Below, one piece after another: positions 1-7,680 of a stretch of DNA of 64,000 nt. Positions within the stretch are counted from its first letter, which is position 1. The number at the start of each line of letters is the position of its first letter. A model generated the notes under the pieces. It saw only the letters and a list, made by a program, of their open reading frames with translations, did no database searches and was not told the DNA's origin. Origin of the DNA: Bacillus pseudomycoides DSM 12442 (GTDB lineage Bacteria > Bacillota > Bacilli > Bacillales > Bacillaceae_G); NCBI RefSeq assembly GCF_000161455.1, contig NZ_CM000745.1, forward strand, positions 2,543,120 through 2,607,119. Reading direction: 5' to 3'. The translations under genes and the position numbers were made by a program.

Positions 1-279
1 AATAAACAACAATTTGATAAAATTGTAAAACCGAAACTACACTTGGATTATGATGAATTTATATCAGCAGAACTAGAAATGAAGCTAAATTCACCTAATG
101 AGCCTAATAGAATTGTGGATATGACTTTACGTATCAAGTATAAAAAGAAAGTTCAGGATCAGTTGTTATCATATCGAGAAAATTACACTGTAAGCTTTTC
201 ACCTAAACAATATAATGATAAAGATGGAAAAAAGGAGTATTTAGACTCTAAAAATAAATTTAATGAGGGGAGAGAGTAG
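1..279 (+). CDS. 3' end of an unrecognised gene (partial at window edge)
   Basis: The reading frame is open from base 1 (Asn-Lys-Gln-Gln-Phe) to a TAG at 277-279, so the start lies upstream of the window and only about 92 residues are visible. The segment is charged, lysine-rich and without membrane helices. It contains repeated Asn-Glu-Pro-Asn and Asp-Gly-Lys-Lys style turns but no catalytic motif I can name. The next gene starts 3 bases after this stop, so the two belong to one operon. I do not recognise the family. A type VII secretion or LXG-associated neighbourhood is possible because of the small downstream gene, but that is only a guess. Confidence 0.6.
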   Translation, partial: NKQQFDKIVKPKLHLDYDEFISAELEMKLNSPNEPNRIVDMTLRIKYKKKVQDQLLSYRENYTVSFSPKQYNDKDGKKEYLDSKNKFNEGRE

Positions 280-281
280 GA

Positions 282-485
282 ATGACTAAAATCCGTTCTG
301 ATGTAGGGAAACTGGAGTTAGCCAGCGAGGGTGTTTATGATCATAAAAAGAAGGATGTTACTAAGATTAGTACAGAAGAAGGACAGTTAAAATTAGCGGG
401 TACAGGAATTTATGCCTATGATGAGGGGGGGCAAAAAAGCAATTTTATCAATCTATGTATTGAGACGGAATATGTTGTTCTTTAA
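282..485 (+). CDS. Small protein, possibly a type VII secretion-associated substrate; may be frameshifted
   Basis: A 67-residue protein starting with ATG behind a GGGGAGAG ribosome binding site that overlaps the end of the previous gene. The first 50 residues carry an internal echo: Gly-Lys-Leu-Glu-Leu-Ala-Ser-Glu-Gly-Val-Tyr is followed about 28 residues later by Gly-Gln-Leu-Lys-Leu-Ala-Gly-Thr-Gly-Ile-Tyr. Small helical proteins of this kind are often type VII secretion effectors or partners, but I cannot assign a family with confidence. A run of seven G at about 425-431 precedes a change to a less convincing tail, so the C-terminus may be the product of a homopolymer frameshift. Confidence 0.5.
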   Translation: MTKIRSDVGKLELASEGVYDHKKKDVTKISTEEGQLKLAGTGIYAYDEGGQKSNFINLCIETEYVVL

Positions 486-623
486 CTTTGTAATATAGGA
501 AAATGAAACATATAATATATGTTAATCTTTGTAAAGAGAAGTAATGAAAAATAAATGTTAATTCATACCCTCCTATAGGTATTAACATGAAGCAATTGAG
601 GTGTTCTTTTTGATGTATTATGA

Positions 624-839
624 CCGTATTTCTATCATGGCCCCTCCAGTTCCGTAGCGAAAGAAAGCTCTAAATATCTGAGATTTTATATCATCATTAC
701 CGTTACGATTTGGGGAATGAGTCAATTGCATACAGGTTCTTTGCTTGTTATGCCTCTATATTTTCTTATCCTTGTAATTGTGATGACGATATTAAGTCGA
801 ATGTTTATTTATAATGCTAAGGTTATAGAATCTGTTTAA
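624..839 (+). pseudogene. Remnant of a small membrane protein
   Basis: A frame open from 624 to a TAA at 837-839 has no start codon before an internal ATG. Its last 45 residues form two hydrophobic segments (Phe-Tyr-Ile-Ile-Ile-Thr-Val-Thr-Ile-Trp and Ser-Leu-Leu-Val-Met-Pro-Leu-Tyr-Phe-Leu) separated by a short loop. A better start, an ATG at 612, lies in another frame and reaches a stop after 14 codons. This looks like a two-helix protein whose N-terminal part has been lost by a frameshift. The rest of 486-623 holds nothing I can recognise. Confidence 0.35.
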
Positions 840-844
840 TGTAG

Positions 845-882
845 AAAAAAGAGTCTCATAAGCAATATGAGATTCTTTTTTG
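845..882 (+). terminator. Rho-independent terminator
   Basis: A 10-base stem (GAGTCTCATA paired with TATGAGATTC, one G-U pair) with a 5-base loop is followed by a T run and preceded by an A run, so it can serve the plus-strand remnant and the DUF2871 gene that ends on the other side. Confidence 0.75.
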
Positions 883-906
883 TTTTTGCTGAAGCTTTAT
901 TACACA

Positions 907-1305
907 CTACATTTTATATGATTTTTTTAATAGCATCATAAACCAAATAAGGGTAAGGCCGATGAGAGAATGGGAGAATCCGATTATATAGGTTAATCCT
1001 TTGAAATCAGCTCCATTTAGCTGAAGAAGTCCACGAGTTGCCAGTGAAGAAAGTGTTAAAATTAATCCAATATTATGGACGATGAACCACACATTAAAAC
1101 CCTTCACTTTATGAAATGCAAATGATTTTGCTAATGCTAGGGCAATTAAGAAAAATAAAAATCCAAGTACGAGTGTATGTGTGTGTAAAAGGTTCAGCAG
1201 AGTGGACCCTAGAATGCCCTTTGATTTTGCATATTCTCTAGCGAATACACCAGATAATAAACCGATAACTAAATATACGAACGATGCATAATATAATTTT
1301 TTCAT
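907..1305 (-). CDS. DUF2871 family membrane protein
   Basis: A 132-residue integral membrane protein with four predicted helices: about 4-22, 36-60, 69-90 and 103-126. The pattern Leu-Leu-His-Thr-His-Thr-Leu-Val-Leu-Gly-Phe in helix 2 and the paired His residues in helices 3 and 4 are characteristic of the DUF2871 family of Firmicutes, whose biochemical role is unknown. The start ATG sits behind an AGGAGG site at good spacing. It is transcribed alone, with the terminator at 845-882 downstream and a perfect hairpin at 1391-1420 in the region upstream of its start. The buried histidines would allow metal or haem binding, but this is inference. Confidence 0.8.
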   Translation of the reverse strand: MKKLYYASFVYLVIGLLSGVFAREYAKSKGILGSTLLNLLHTHTLVLGFLFFLIALALAKSFAFHKVKGFNVWFIVHNIGLILTLSSLATRGLLQLNGADFKGLTYIIGFSHSLIGLTLIWFMMLLKKSYKM

Positions 1306-1390
1306 TATATACCTCCTGATGCAAACTCTGTAATGTTGGTTTTTGATTCGTAAATTTCTATTGTATTTTCAAATCATGGTAGTTACATAA

Positions 1391-1420
1391 CCAAGACTCC
1401 TAGTTTTCCAGGAGTCTTGG
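1391..1420. other. Perfect 11-base inverted repeat
   Basis: CCAAGACTCCT at 1391-1401 is the exact complement of AGGAGTCTTGG at 1410-1420. No T run follows on either strand, so it is not a standard terminator. It lies 85 bases upstream of the DUF2871 start and may be an operator, a leader hairpin or the remains of a mobile element end. Confidence 0.5.
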
Positions 1421-1473
1421 TATAATAGGTTTAAAATTATTTTATCATAATTATAGGGTATTCGATTATATAA

Positions 1474-1788
1474 AATAATCGAACTTTATGTGAACAAAGA
1501 GAGATTGTCAGAATCGTATTTAAAGGTGATGAATCCGAACTATTAGAGCAATTTGAAAGTGAACCAGAAGACTTTTTGATTGAAGGTGCAGGCGTGCATC
1601 TGGATCATAAAATGGATCACTTAGGATTTAAATTAATAATGATTATGTCGATTTATGAAAATACAGTTGAATTAAGTCTTTCTTATAATGAAGGATACGT
1701 GTTTGATGTTAATATGGAGTTTGTGGAACGAGTCTTTTCTTTTTCGTACACTCTATATTCAGTGTGCGAAAGAGAAAAGGGCTATTGA
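1474..1788 (+). pseudogene. Remnant of an unrecognised acidic protein (possible immunity-type)
   Basis: The frame is open from 1474 to a TGA at 1786-1788, but the only plausible start in frame is a TTG at 1576 without a ribosome binding site. The upstream part (Ile-Val-Arg-Ile-Val-Phe-Lys-Gly-Asp-Glu-Ser-Glu-Leu-Leu-Glu) reads like real protein, so the true N-terminus has probably been lost. The remaining 70-100 residues are acidic and form alternating beta-like strands, as in many small immunity proteins of contact-dependent or type VII toxins. I do not recognise a family. Confidence 0.35.
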
Positions 1789-2117
1789 TGTAAGATTTAA
1801 ACAACATTTTGCAATCAATATCAGAGAATATTAAAAAGCAATATACACTGTAAACTAGGAAGGTACTCTATAAATGACAGAGAAGGAATTTCCTTATTGT
1901 ACTTTAACGTAATAGGGGAAAGCCTTGGACTCTTTAGGAGGTATAATTCAGTTTTTTTAATCTTCTGGTTTTGGTAACTTTAACATTTTTCCGAAATTCA
2001 TCACCCACTTCTAAACGTGAAGGCGTGATAGCCCAATGAAAGTAGGTGATGAAATTTTGTTAGGCGAAGCCGAAGCCTATTTTTTAAGTGATTTTGGTCA
2101 TTATGGGCAGAAAAGGG
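1789..2117. other. Non-coding spacer
   Basis: Short open stretches only. A 51-codon frame beginning at 2036 (Met-Lys-Val-Gly-Asp-Glu-Ile) runs into the antisense of the P450 gene and is probably chance. No convincing terminator for the P450 gene is visible. Confidence 0.4.
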
Positions 2118-3350
2118 TTAGAAAACTACTGGTAGAGTTGCAAGAGAACGGAATTTACTATAATTATAAACCAGTTGTTCGGGTTTAGTTGCTAGGCGCA
2201 GATTAGGTAGACGTTGCAGCAATGTGCCAAATGCAATCTGTCCTTCCAAGCGTGCCAATGGAGCACCCAAACAGCGATGGATACCATTGCCGAAAGCTAG
2301 ATGATCATTTTCCTCACGTGTAATATCTAATGCTTCGGGATTAGAGAATTTTTGCGGATCAATGTTGGCAGCTGCTAGGGAAAACAGTACCATTTCGCCT
2401 TTGTGGATTATTTTTCCATGCATTGTGATATCTTCACCTGCAAAACGGTTACCAATCATGATCGGGCCAGCATAGCGCAACAGCTCGTCGACAGCAGAGG
2501 AAAGCATGGAAGGATTGTCCCGTAGCAGATCCATTTGTTCGGGATGTTGCAGTAACGCCAGTACGCCATTACCGATGAGATTAACTGTTGTCTCATGTCC
2601 AGCAATAATGAGAAGCCAAATCGTCGAAAGAAGCTCGTTCTTACTCAACTTGTCTTCTTTCTCTTGTGCTTGGACCAGAGCGCTCATCAGATCATCGCTA
2701 GGATTTACGCGCTTTTCCGCCAGTAATGTTTCGATGTAATGAATAAACTTTTCGAGTGTTGCAGTAACTGCAGCCCCCTGACGAGGATCCATAGCAGCGT
2801 TCATGAGCTTATGTGTCCAGTCACGAAATTGGTTTCGATCAGTAACGGGGATTCCAAGCATCTCTGAAATAACAATAATGGGCAGAGGGTAGGCAAAATC
2901 TGCAACAATATCCATCTTTCCTTTTTCCTTCACAGCATCCAACAATTCGTCGGCAATCTGCTGAATACGGGGATGAAGATTCTCGATTATACGCGGAGTA
3001 AAGGCTTTAGAGACCAACCGGCGTAAGCGGGTATGATCAGGCGGATCGACCGTAAGCATATTCGGCATATTCATCATCCATTCAAACAGCTTGCTCACAG
3101 ATGTATTTTCCTCAATGAATTCCTGTTTATCTTGGGGCGGTTCGAATTTTCGTAAATCTTTGAGAAAGCGCGGATCTTTCAATATGGTAACAACATCGTC
3201 ATAGCGTAATGCGATCCATGCTCCTCCCATACCGTAAAAGTCATCCAGACGAAAGAGGGGCTCTTGTTGTTCGAAGAAAGGTTTATAGTACACAATGGGA
3301 TCGCGCATAGTTTCCGGTGAGTTTAAATCGCCAAGAGTAATTTTTTTCAT
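2118..3350 (-). CDS. Cytochrome P450 (CYP107-like)
   Basis: A 410-residue soluble bacterial P450, full length for the class. The I-helix oxygen-activation motif Ala-Gly-His-Glu-Thr-Thr is at 250-255, the ExxR pair is Glu289/Arg292, and the haem-binding loop Phe-Gly-Asn-Gly-Ile-His-Arg-Cys is at 353-360 with Cys360 as the axial ligand. The sequence resembles the CYP107 family of bacilli (for example B. subtilis CypA), which hydroxylate small hydrophobic substrates; the substrate here is unknown. The ATG is preceded by AAAGGAG. No ferredoxin or reductase gene is adjacent, so it must borrow redox partners. Codon choice is noticeably richer in G and C than the neighbouring decayed DNA, which hints at later acquisition. 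Confidence 0.93.
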   Translation of the reverse strand: MKKITLGDLNSPETMRDPIVYYKPFFEQQEPLFRLDDFYGMGGAWIALRYDDVVTILKDPRFLKDLRKFEPPQDKQEFIEENTSVSKLFEWMMNMPNMLTVDPPDHTRLRRLVSKAFTPRIIENLHPRIQQIADELLDAVKEKGKMDIVADFAYPLPIIVISEMLGIPVTDRNQFRDWTHKLMNAAMDPRQGAAVTATLEKFIHYIETLLAEKRVNPSDDLMSALVQAQEKEDKLSKNELLSTIWLLIIAGHETTVNLIGNGVLALLQHPEQMDLLRDNPSMLSSAVDELLRYAGPIMIGNRFAGEDITMHGKIIHKGEMVLFSLAAANIDPQKFSNPEALDITREENDHLAFGNGIHRCLGAPLARLEGQIAFGTLLQRLPNLRLATKPEQLVYNYSKFRSLATLPVVF

Positions 3351-3402
3351 TCGTTTGCTCCTTTCATTATAACTGGTGAGTGAAATGGCTTATACATCCT
3401 CT

Positions 3403-3690
3403 TTACTGGACAATTCCAAAATGGATCATGCTACAAAGAACATTCATCCGATCGAACAAGTTTTGAGCATACTCGTCATCAATAGTGTCCTTCTCTACAA
3501 ACTTCTTTTCGAAATGTGCCAATCTAAACTGGAGTAGCTCACAATTCTTTTACGGTCAACTCCTTCTTGAAGTAGATTTTTTCAAATAACTATTTGGGTA
3601 CCTGATTATTAGAAGTAATCACATGACGATATTTCTCTTCAGGAGGAAAGACAGGAATTTCTTCTTTTTTACTCAATCTTAAATGGATTG
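3403..3690 (-). pseudogene. Decayed gene of unknown family upstream of the P450
   Basis: On the minus strand a coherent protein can be followed through one in-frame TAG and one single-base frameshift. It reads roughly Leu-Ser-Lys-Lys-Glu-Glu-Ile-Pro-Val-Phe-Pro-Pro-Glu-Glu-Lys, then Leu-Phe-Glu-Lys-Ile-Tyr-Phe-Lys-Lys-Glu-Leu, then Leu-Leu-Gln-Phe-Arg-Leu-Ala-His-Phe-Glu, ending at a TAA at 3403-3405. The composition is that of a soluble helical protein. It lies directly upstream of the P450 in the same orientation and may once have been its regulator, but I do not recognise it. Confidence 0.4.
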
Positions 3691-3898
3691 TTCCACATCA
3701 CCATCAAGCTAGCAAACACAAATTGGACAGTTCCTTCAACTGATGAAACAGAAGGGAATTTAAATGTTGCGAAATGATTGATATGCCTAAAGGATGCAAT
3801 GCAATTCCTATACATGAATGTATTTTGCAAGAAACATATCTGAAATGTAGGTTGTATGTAAAATAGGATGGGAACTTCTTACCTAAAGTTAGTTAAAG

Positions 3899-3927
3899 AA
3901 AGGCTGGTAAAAGACCAGCCTTTCTTA
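3899..3927. terminator. Bidirectional terminator
   Basis: AAAGGCTGGT and ACCAGCCTTT form a perfect 10-base stem with a 5-base loop and T runs in both directions. It lies just past the stop of the methionine-rich gene. Confidence 0.85.
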
Positions 3928-3953
3928 TATACGCATTTAAACAATTTTGTTTA

Positions 3954-4166
3954 TTAACAACACTTCTCTTTCATTGCTTTCATCATAGACATAGTAGAAT
4001 TCATCATTGCATCACATTCTTGTATTTTATTCATCATAGCTTTATCCATTTCTACATCCATTTGCATCATATTGTTCATCATCATTTTCATACATTTCAT
4101 TTCACACATCATCTTTTCCATAGATATCATCATGTTTGTTGTTCCTGCCATCATTGTTTTTTCCAT
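3954..4166 (-). CDS. Methionine- and cysteine-rich small protein
   Basis: A 70-residue protein in which about 25 residues are methionine and five are cysteine (including a terminal Cys-Cys). Pairs and triplets of Met recur every three to five residues, for example Met-Cys-Glu-Met-Lys-Cys-Met-Lys-Met-Met-Met. There is no clear signal peptide. The start ATG lies behind a strong AGGAGG site and a terminator follows, so it is expressed as its own unit. Met and Cys clusters of this density are typical of Cu(I) or Ag(I) binding peptides, but no family name can be given and no metal transporter is adjacent. The opposite strand is an apparent histidine-rich frame, which is only the complement of the ATG codons. 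Confidence 0.75.
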   Translation of the reverse strand: MEKTMMAGTTNMMISMEKMMCEMKCMKMMMNNMMQMDVEMDKAMMNKIQECDAMMNSTMSMMKAMKEKCC

Positions 4167-5190
4167 TTTAACATCCTCCTGAAATTTTTATATCTTGCAA
4201 ATATAGGAATTCGTTTTTATTTTACAAATACCTTCAGATGTTAGTGGTGGTAAATATTTAGAAAAAATTTTCTTAAAAAGAAGAAAATGAATTTTTAAGA
4301 GATAATGTTTAAATTAGAGATAAACGAATTGAGGAAATTGAGAAGAAATTACATGAATTAAAAAGGGCAGCTAGCAATAGCTAACTGCTCATCTCTGAGG
4401 GGGAGGAGAAAGATTATTGTATCTGCATTATTGTCGGAATATTGAGGTTTATTGAAAACTGTATCGTTACTTATTTAAACAGAACATATTTTTTATGAGA
4501 TAATTAGAATGAGAATAGTGGCATTTAAAGGGTTAAACAATAATTTCTTTATAGAAGAAGACAACGAAAAAAGAAAATAAATCGGTAATATCATTTGTAT
4601 GTTCATTTAATTATGATATTCCATTTCCGGTAATTGGTAATAATGGGACTCTTCATCTATGTAACAGCTTGTATAAAAATATCATATAGGGTAAATTGAA
4701 AAACAGGTATATTGACGTTTTTCAAGTTATACATCGTGCCGATGTGTAACAAACGACTGCAAGGAATTAATTCTCGATGAATTCGTTTTTTATAGTAAAA
4801 CAAGAAATTTTAATATCTTTTTGAATTTCTAGTGAGGGGAACTTTTTTAGTTGATATAGATGCAGAATAAAAATGGAGGAAGGAGATTATATGTTGATAA
4901 AAAACGTATAAAGGATATGCAAAATAAAGACTATATTTTGCTAACATAAAATCAAAGTATCACAAAACCTTTCAAAGTTCCTTCAGAAGTACAGAGGGAG
5001 CCTTCCATTCACATAATCAGCGTTCTAGGAATAAAACAAATTCCCTAAAAAGTCTTTCTATCTACCTCTGTATGTAAAATTATATTTGTTCTTTAAGTGA
5101 AGAGCTTGTTCGTAATTAAGACATTATAGAGAATGCAACTATTTTATCTATAAAAAGGCATAATAAAAAATCAGCAAGGGGAACAAAAAA
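4167..5190. other. Long spacer with gene remnants and a diverged repeat
   Basis: Just over 1 kb without an intact gene. An ideal GGAGGAAGGAG site precedes an ATG at 4891 whose frame stops after six codons; one frame over the text continues as Asp-Lys-Lys-Arg-Ile-Lys-Asp-Met-Gln-Asn-Lys, so this is the frameshifted head of a lost gene. A charged helical tail (Arg-Ile-Glu-Glu-Ile-Glu-Lys-Lys-Leu-His-Glu-Leu-Lys) near 4320-4375 is another scrap. The repeat at 4938-5092 is listed separately. Confidence 0.5.
4938..5092 (+). repeat. Diverged repeat, copy 1
   Basis: About 150 bases that align by eye with 6650-6813, including the shared blocks CATAATCAG-GTTCTAGGAATAAAA and AAGTCTT-CTATCTA. Each copy lies in the spacer upstream of an intact gene (100 bases before the hydrolase at 5191, 35 bases before the lipoprotein at 6848). 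The copies have drifted at many positions, so the duplication is old. Confidence 0.65.
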
Positions 5191-6042
5191 TTGCAGAAAC
5201 TAAAGAGAATATCTAATCGAGTTTTATACTTACCACCGTATCAAGAAACAGATCGTCCTATTCTAGCTGCTGTTAAAGGAGAAGAAAAGACACTATTAAT
5301 TGATGCTGGAAATTCTTCGAAACATGCTAGATTATTTTTGGAACAATTAGATACATATGATATTAAAGAAGAATGGCTTATACTTACACATTCCGACTGG
5401 GATCATATATTTGGAATGCATGAGATGCAAATGCCAATTATTTCTCATTATAAAACTTATAACAAAATTAAACAGTTACAGAATTTATCGTGGGAAGATA
5501 AATATTTAGACCAACGTGTTAAAGAGGGTCTAGAAATTCCATTTTGTGCGGATGCAATAAAGAAAGAGCTAGGAAATCAGAGGGAGATTATCCTCCCATT
5601 ACCTGATATTACATTCGATAAGAAAATGACTTTGAATCTAGGTGGGGTGACGTGTGCAATTGAACATGTAGGTGGAGATCACGCTGATGATTCTACTGTC
5701 ATTTATATTCAGGAAGAAAAAGTTCTTTTTCTAGGAGATTGTATGTATGCAAATCTCTACTCAAAGAAGTGGAGTTATACGATAGAGAATACGCTCCAGT
5801 TAATTGAACAAATTGAGAAATACGATGCGGAAATTTTTGTTTTATCCCATCATGAAGCTCCATTAAGTAAAGAAGAGTTTCAATTAGAACTTAAATTCTT
5901 AAAAACTACAGCATTGCTTACAAAAAAGTATGAAGGAAGCTCAGAGGCAATAGTTAAAGAAATGTCTAAGTCTTTACAGAGAAGTTTAACTGAAGATGAA
6001 ATTGAGACCATCACTTTTTTTGTTAATGGATTTTCGGAATAA
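5191..6042 (+). CDS. MBL-fold metallo-hydrolase
   Basis: A 283-residue protein of the metallo-beta-lactamase fold. After the N-terminal strand with Leu-Leu-Ile-Asp-Ala-Gly at 35-40 comes the metal loop Thr-His-Ser-Asp-Trp-Asp-His at 66-72, in which the second histidine of the usual HxHxDH motif is replaced by Asp69. Further likely ligands are His159/His164, Asp183 in Leu-Gly-Asp-Cys, and His220/His221. The final 60 residues are a helical extension. The start is a TTG behind AAGGGGAAC; no ATG is in range. The substrate is unknown; it belongs to the broad set of single-gene hydrolases common in this group. Confidence 0.8.
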   Translation: MQKLKRISNRVLYLPPYQETDRPILAAVKGEEKTLLIDAGNSSKHARLFLEQLDTYDIKEEWLILTHSDWDHIFGMHEMQMPIISHYKTYNKIKQLQNLSWEDKYLDQRVKEGLEIPFCADAIKKELGNQREIILPLPDITFDKKMTLNLGGVTCAIEHVGGDHADDSTVIYIQEEKVLFLGDCMYANLYSKKWSYTIENTLQLIEQIEKYDAEIFVLSHHEAPLSKEEFQLELKFLKTTALLTKKYEGSSEAIVKEMSKSLQRSLTEDEIETITFFVNGFSE

Positions 6043-6548
6043 CAAAGTTAATAATGTTTCAAGAGGGGAACTATAGATTAGTACCTATTTTTATATTACT
6101 GTATTAAATTGGGGATTTAAGGTAAATCGAAATGTTATAAAGTAAAATATGTTTACCATCATACGTAAATTTAAAGTTATCAGGCTTAAGTGTGAAAAGA
6201 AGTAAGTACTATGCTGCTAGGGGATGCATATCAGTGTTATGAACGCTGGTATTGCAGCCCTTTTTTGTTCTGCTAAATTATAGATAAGTGTTCTCTGTCC
6301 TAGCCGTTGTTTTTACCGCTCATCCCGGGATGAAGTACAGAATACTGAGGTCAATACGTTTATAATTACGTTTAAATAAACAAGGCTTGCCCTAAGGTTT
6401 ATTCTTATTTTTTTGCTTCTGTTTGCCTTCTTCGATTTACAAAGCCTTTGGAGGAATTTCCGGTCTTATCTATTCAAGATGCTTGGCATTACAAATATGT
6501 AGAAGGATGCGAAGTTAGAGGGGATAATGGAATAAATCTGTAAAATTA

Positions 6549-6577
6549 AACCGCCTATAATGGGCGGTCAATTTTTT
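6549..6577 (+). terminator. Rho-independent terminator of a lost gene
   Basis: CCGCC and GGCGG form a short GC stem followed by TCAATTTTTT, 10 bases after the stop of the remnant that ends at 6540. Confidence 0.6.
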
Positions 6578-6645
6578 ATGTATTAATCAATTTCATGGGA
6601 AGCTTCTAAAGGAGGGAAACCTAGATAAGAAGCTTATTATGTGAA

Positions 6646-6677
6646 TTTGAAATAAAGTTATACCGTTTATAAAAAAG
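6646..6677 (+). repeat. Short repeat shared with 62771-62805
   Basis: The segment TTTGAAATA-AGTT-ACCGTTTATAAAAA is found here and again at 62771-62805 with a few differences. It abuts the larger repeat copy at 6650-6813. A weaker match lies near 41117. It is probably part of a dispersed intergenic repeat. Confidence 0.45.
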
Positions 6678-6813
6678 TATCGCAAACCATTTAAAAGCCC
6701 CTTTAGAAGTACTTAAGGGAATTTTCATTGACATAATCAGTGTTCTAGGAATAAAAACAAATTTCCTAATAAGTCTTCCTTTCTATCTATCTTTTGAAGT
6801 AAAATTATTCCTG
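6650..6813 (+). repeat. Diverged repeat, copy 2
   Basis: Partner of 4938-5092. The best conserved core is ACATAATCAGTGTTCTAGG followed by AATAAAAACAAATT. It ends about 35 bases before the start of the lipoprotein gene and therefore probably includes its promoter region. Confidence 0.65.
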
Positions 6814-6847
6814 TATTTTAATTTTTTGGATAGAGAAAGGGAGTTCT

Positions 6848-7384
6848 ATGAAATCTTTAATAAAAGTAACATGTACAGCGTTTTTACTTACAAGCTTAAT
6901 GGCAGCTTGTAGTGAACAAACTACAACAAAGCAAGAAGTAACTACTCAATCAAAGAAATCAGAAAAAGTGTCTGAAGAGAACAGAATGGAGAAGGATGCA
7001 CTACGATATGGAGAAATTGCAAAAGGTGGATACTACAGAGCAACAGTTGAAAATGCAAAATATGAAAAAGTAGATGGAATAGGGCGCATTGTAGCTCGTG
7101 TTACGATCAATAATGCTCGGACCGATGAAAAAGCAATTGATCTTTCAGAAATACAGTATTTTGTTAAAGATGAAAAGACGGGAAAAAAATATGAAGGTCA
7201 AGTTATGCCTATATACGAAGAGAAATTCAAAAGTGTGCCAGTTGGCTACTCTTTAACTTTTGACGTTTCATTTAAGACGGAAAATCCACCAAAAGATTTC
7301 AATAATATGCATCTATATATGGATAGTAAGCTTGATCCATTTGGAGATATCCATTGGAAGCTTGATAATCTAGTATCTAAATGA
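6848..7384 (+). CDS. Secreted lipoprotein with a DUF4352-like domain
   Basis: A 178-residue lipoprotein. The signal peptide ends in the lipobox Leu-Met-Ala-Ala-Cys, with Cys21 as the predicted lipidated residue, followed by a Thr/Lys/Ser/Glu-rich linker to about residue 50. The mature domain (55-175) has the beta-sandwich pattern of immunoprotective DUF4352 proteins: Arg-Ile-Val-Ala-Arg-Val-Thr-Ile-Asn-Asn, a mid-strand Tyr-Phe-Val-Lys-Asp-Glu and the late Pro-Val-Gly-Tyr-Ser-Leu-Thr-Phe-Asp-Val motif. The ATG follows AAAGGGAG. Role unknown; these are usually extracellular ligand or stress proteins. Confidence 0.8.
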   Translation: MKSLIKVTCTAFLLTSLMAACSEQTTTKQEVTTQSKKSEKVSEENRMEKDALRYGEIAKGGYYRATVENAKYEKVDGIGRIVARVTINNARTDEKAIDLSEIQYFVKDEKTGKKYEGQVMPIYEEKFKSVPVGYSLTFDVSFKTENPPKDFNNMHLYMDSKLDPFGDIHWKLDNLVSK

Positions 7385-7410
7385 AAAGATGTCTAATTTA
7401 GGCATCTTTT
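7384..7410 (+). terminator. Rho-independent terminator
   Basis: AAAAGATG and CATCTTTT pair around an 11-base loop directly after the lipoprotein stop codon. Confidence 0.7.
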
Positions 7411-7680
7411 CTTGTTTAGTGAGTTGTCTATACCATTTATTTTTTATTTGTATACTCTTATATGATAGCAAGTTATCGTGTTGTAAATAGATGTAGTATT
7501 TTTATAGCATTGAGAAGTTTTAGTCCTTTGCTTCTTTGGTTATATTCATGATACTCACTATTCACTCGGTAGAGTTCATGTTGTAGTGATTTTGAAGAAA
7601 ACTCACATTTTCCAGTTTATAGAAAAAGATTATTGTGTTAAAATGTCGGAAAAGTCAAAAAATAAAGGCGGGTAAGAAAT

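Larger units (their letters stand above)
6043..6847. other. Long spacer with gene scraps
   Basis: No intact gene. A plus-strand frame ending at 6540 reads Lys-Pro-Leu-Glu-Glu-Phe-Pro-Val-Leu-Ser-Ile-Gln-Asp-Ala-Trp-His-Tyr-Lys-Tyr-Val-Glu-Gly-Cys before a stop and a terminator, and looks like the C-terminal scrap of a lost gene. Another short coherent run lies around 6310-6375. The repeat copy at 6650-6813 occupies the last part and supplies the promoter-proximal region of the lipoprotein gene. Confidence 0.45.

Noticed and set aside
2036..2189. 51-codon frame before the P450 stop
   Set aside because: No ribosome site, and its second half is antisense to the P450.
4020..4244. Plus-strand frame very rich in His and Phe
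   Set aside because: It is the complement of the ATG and TTC codons of the methionine-rich gene and has no ribosome site.
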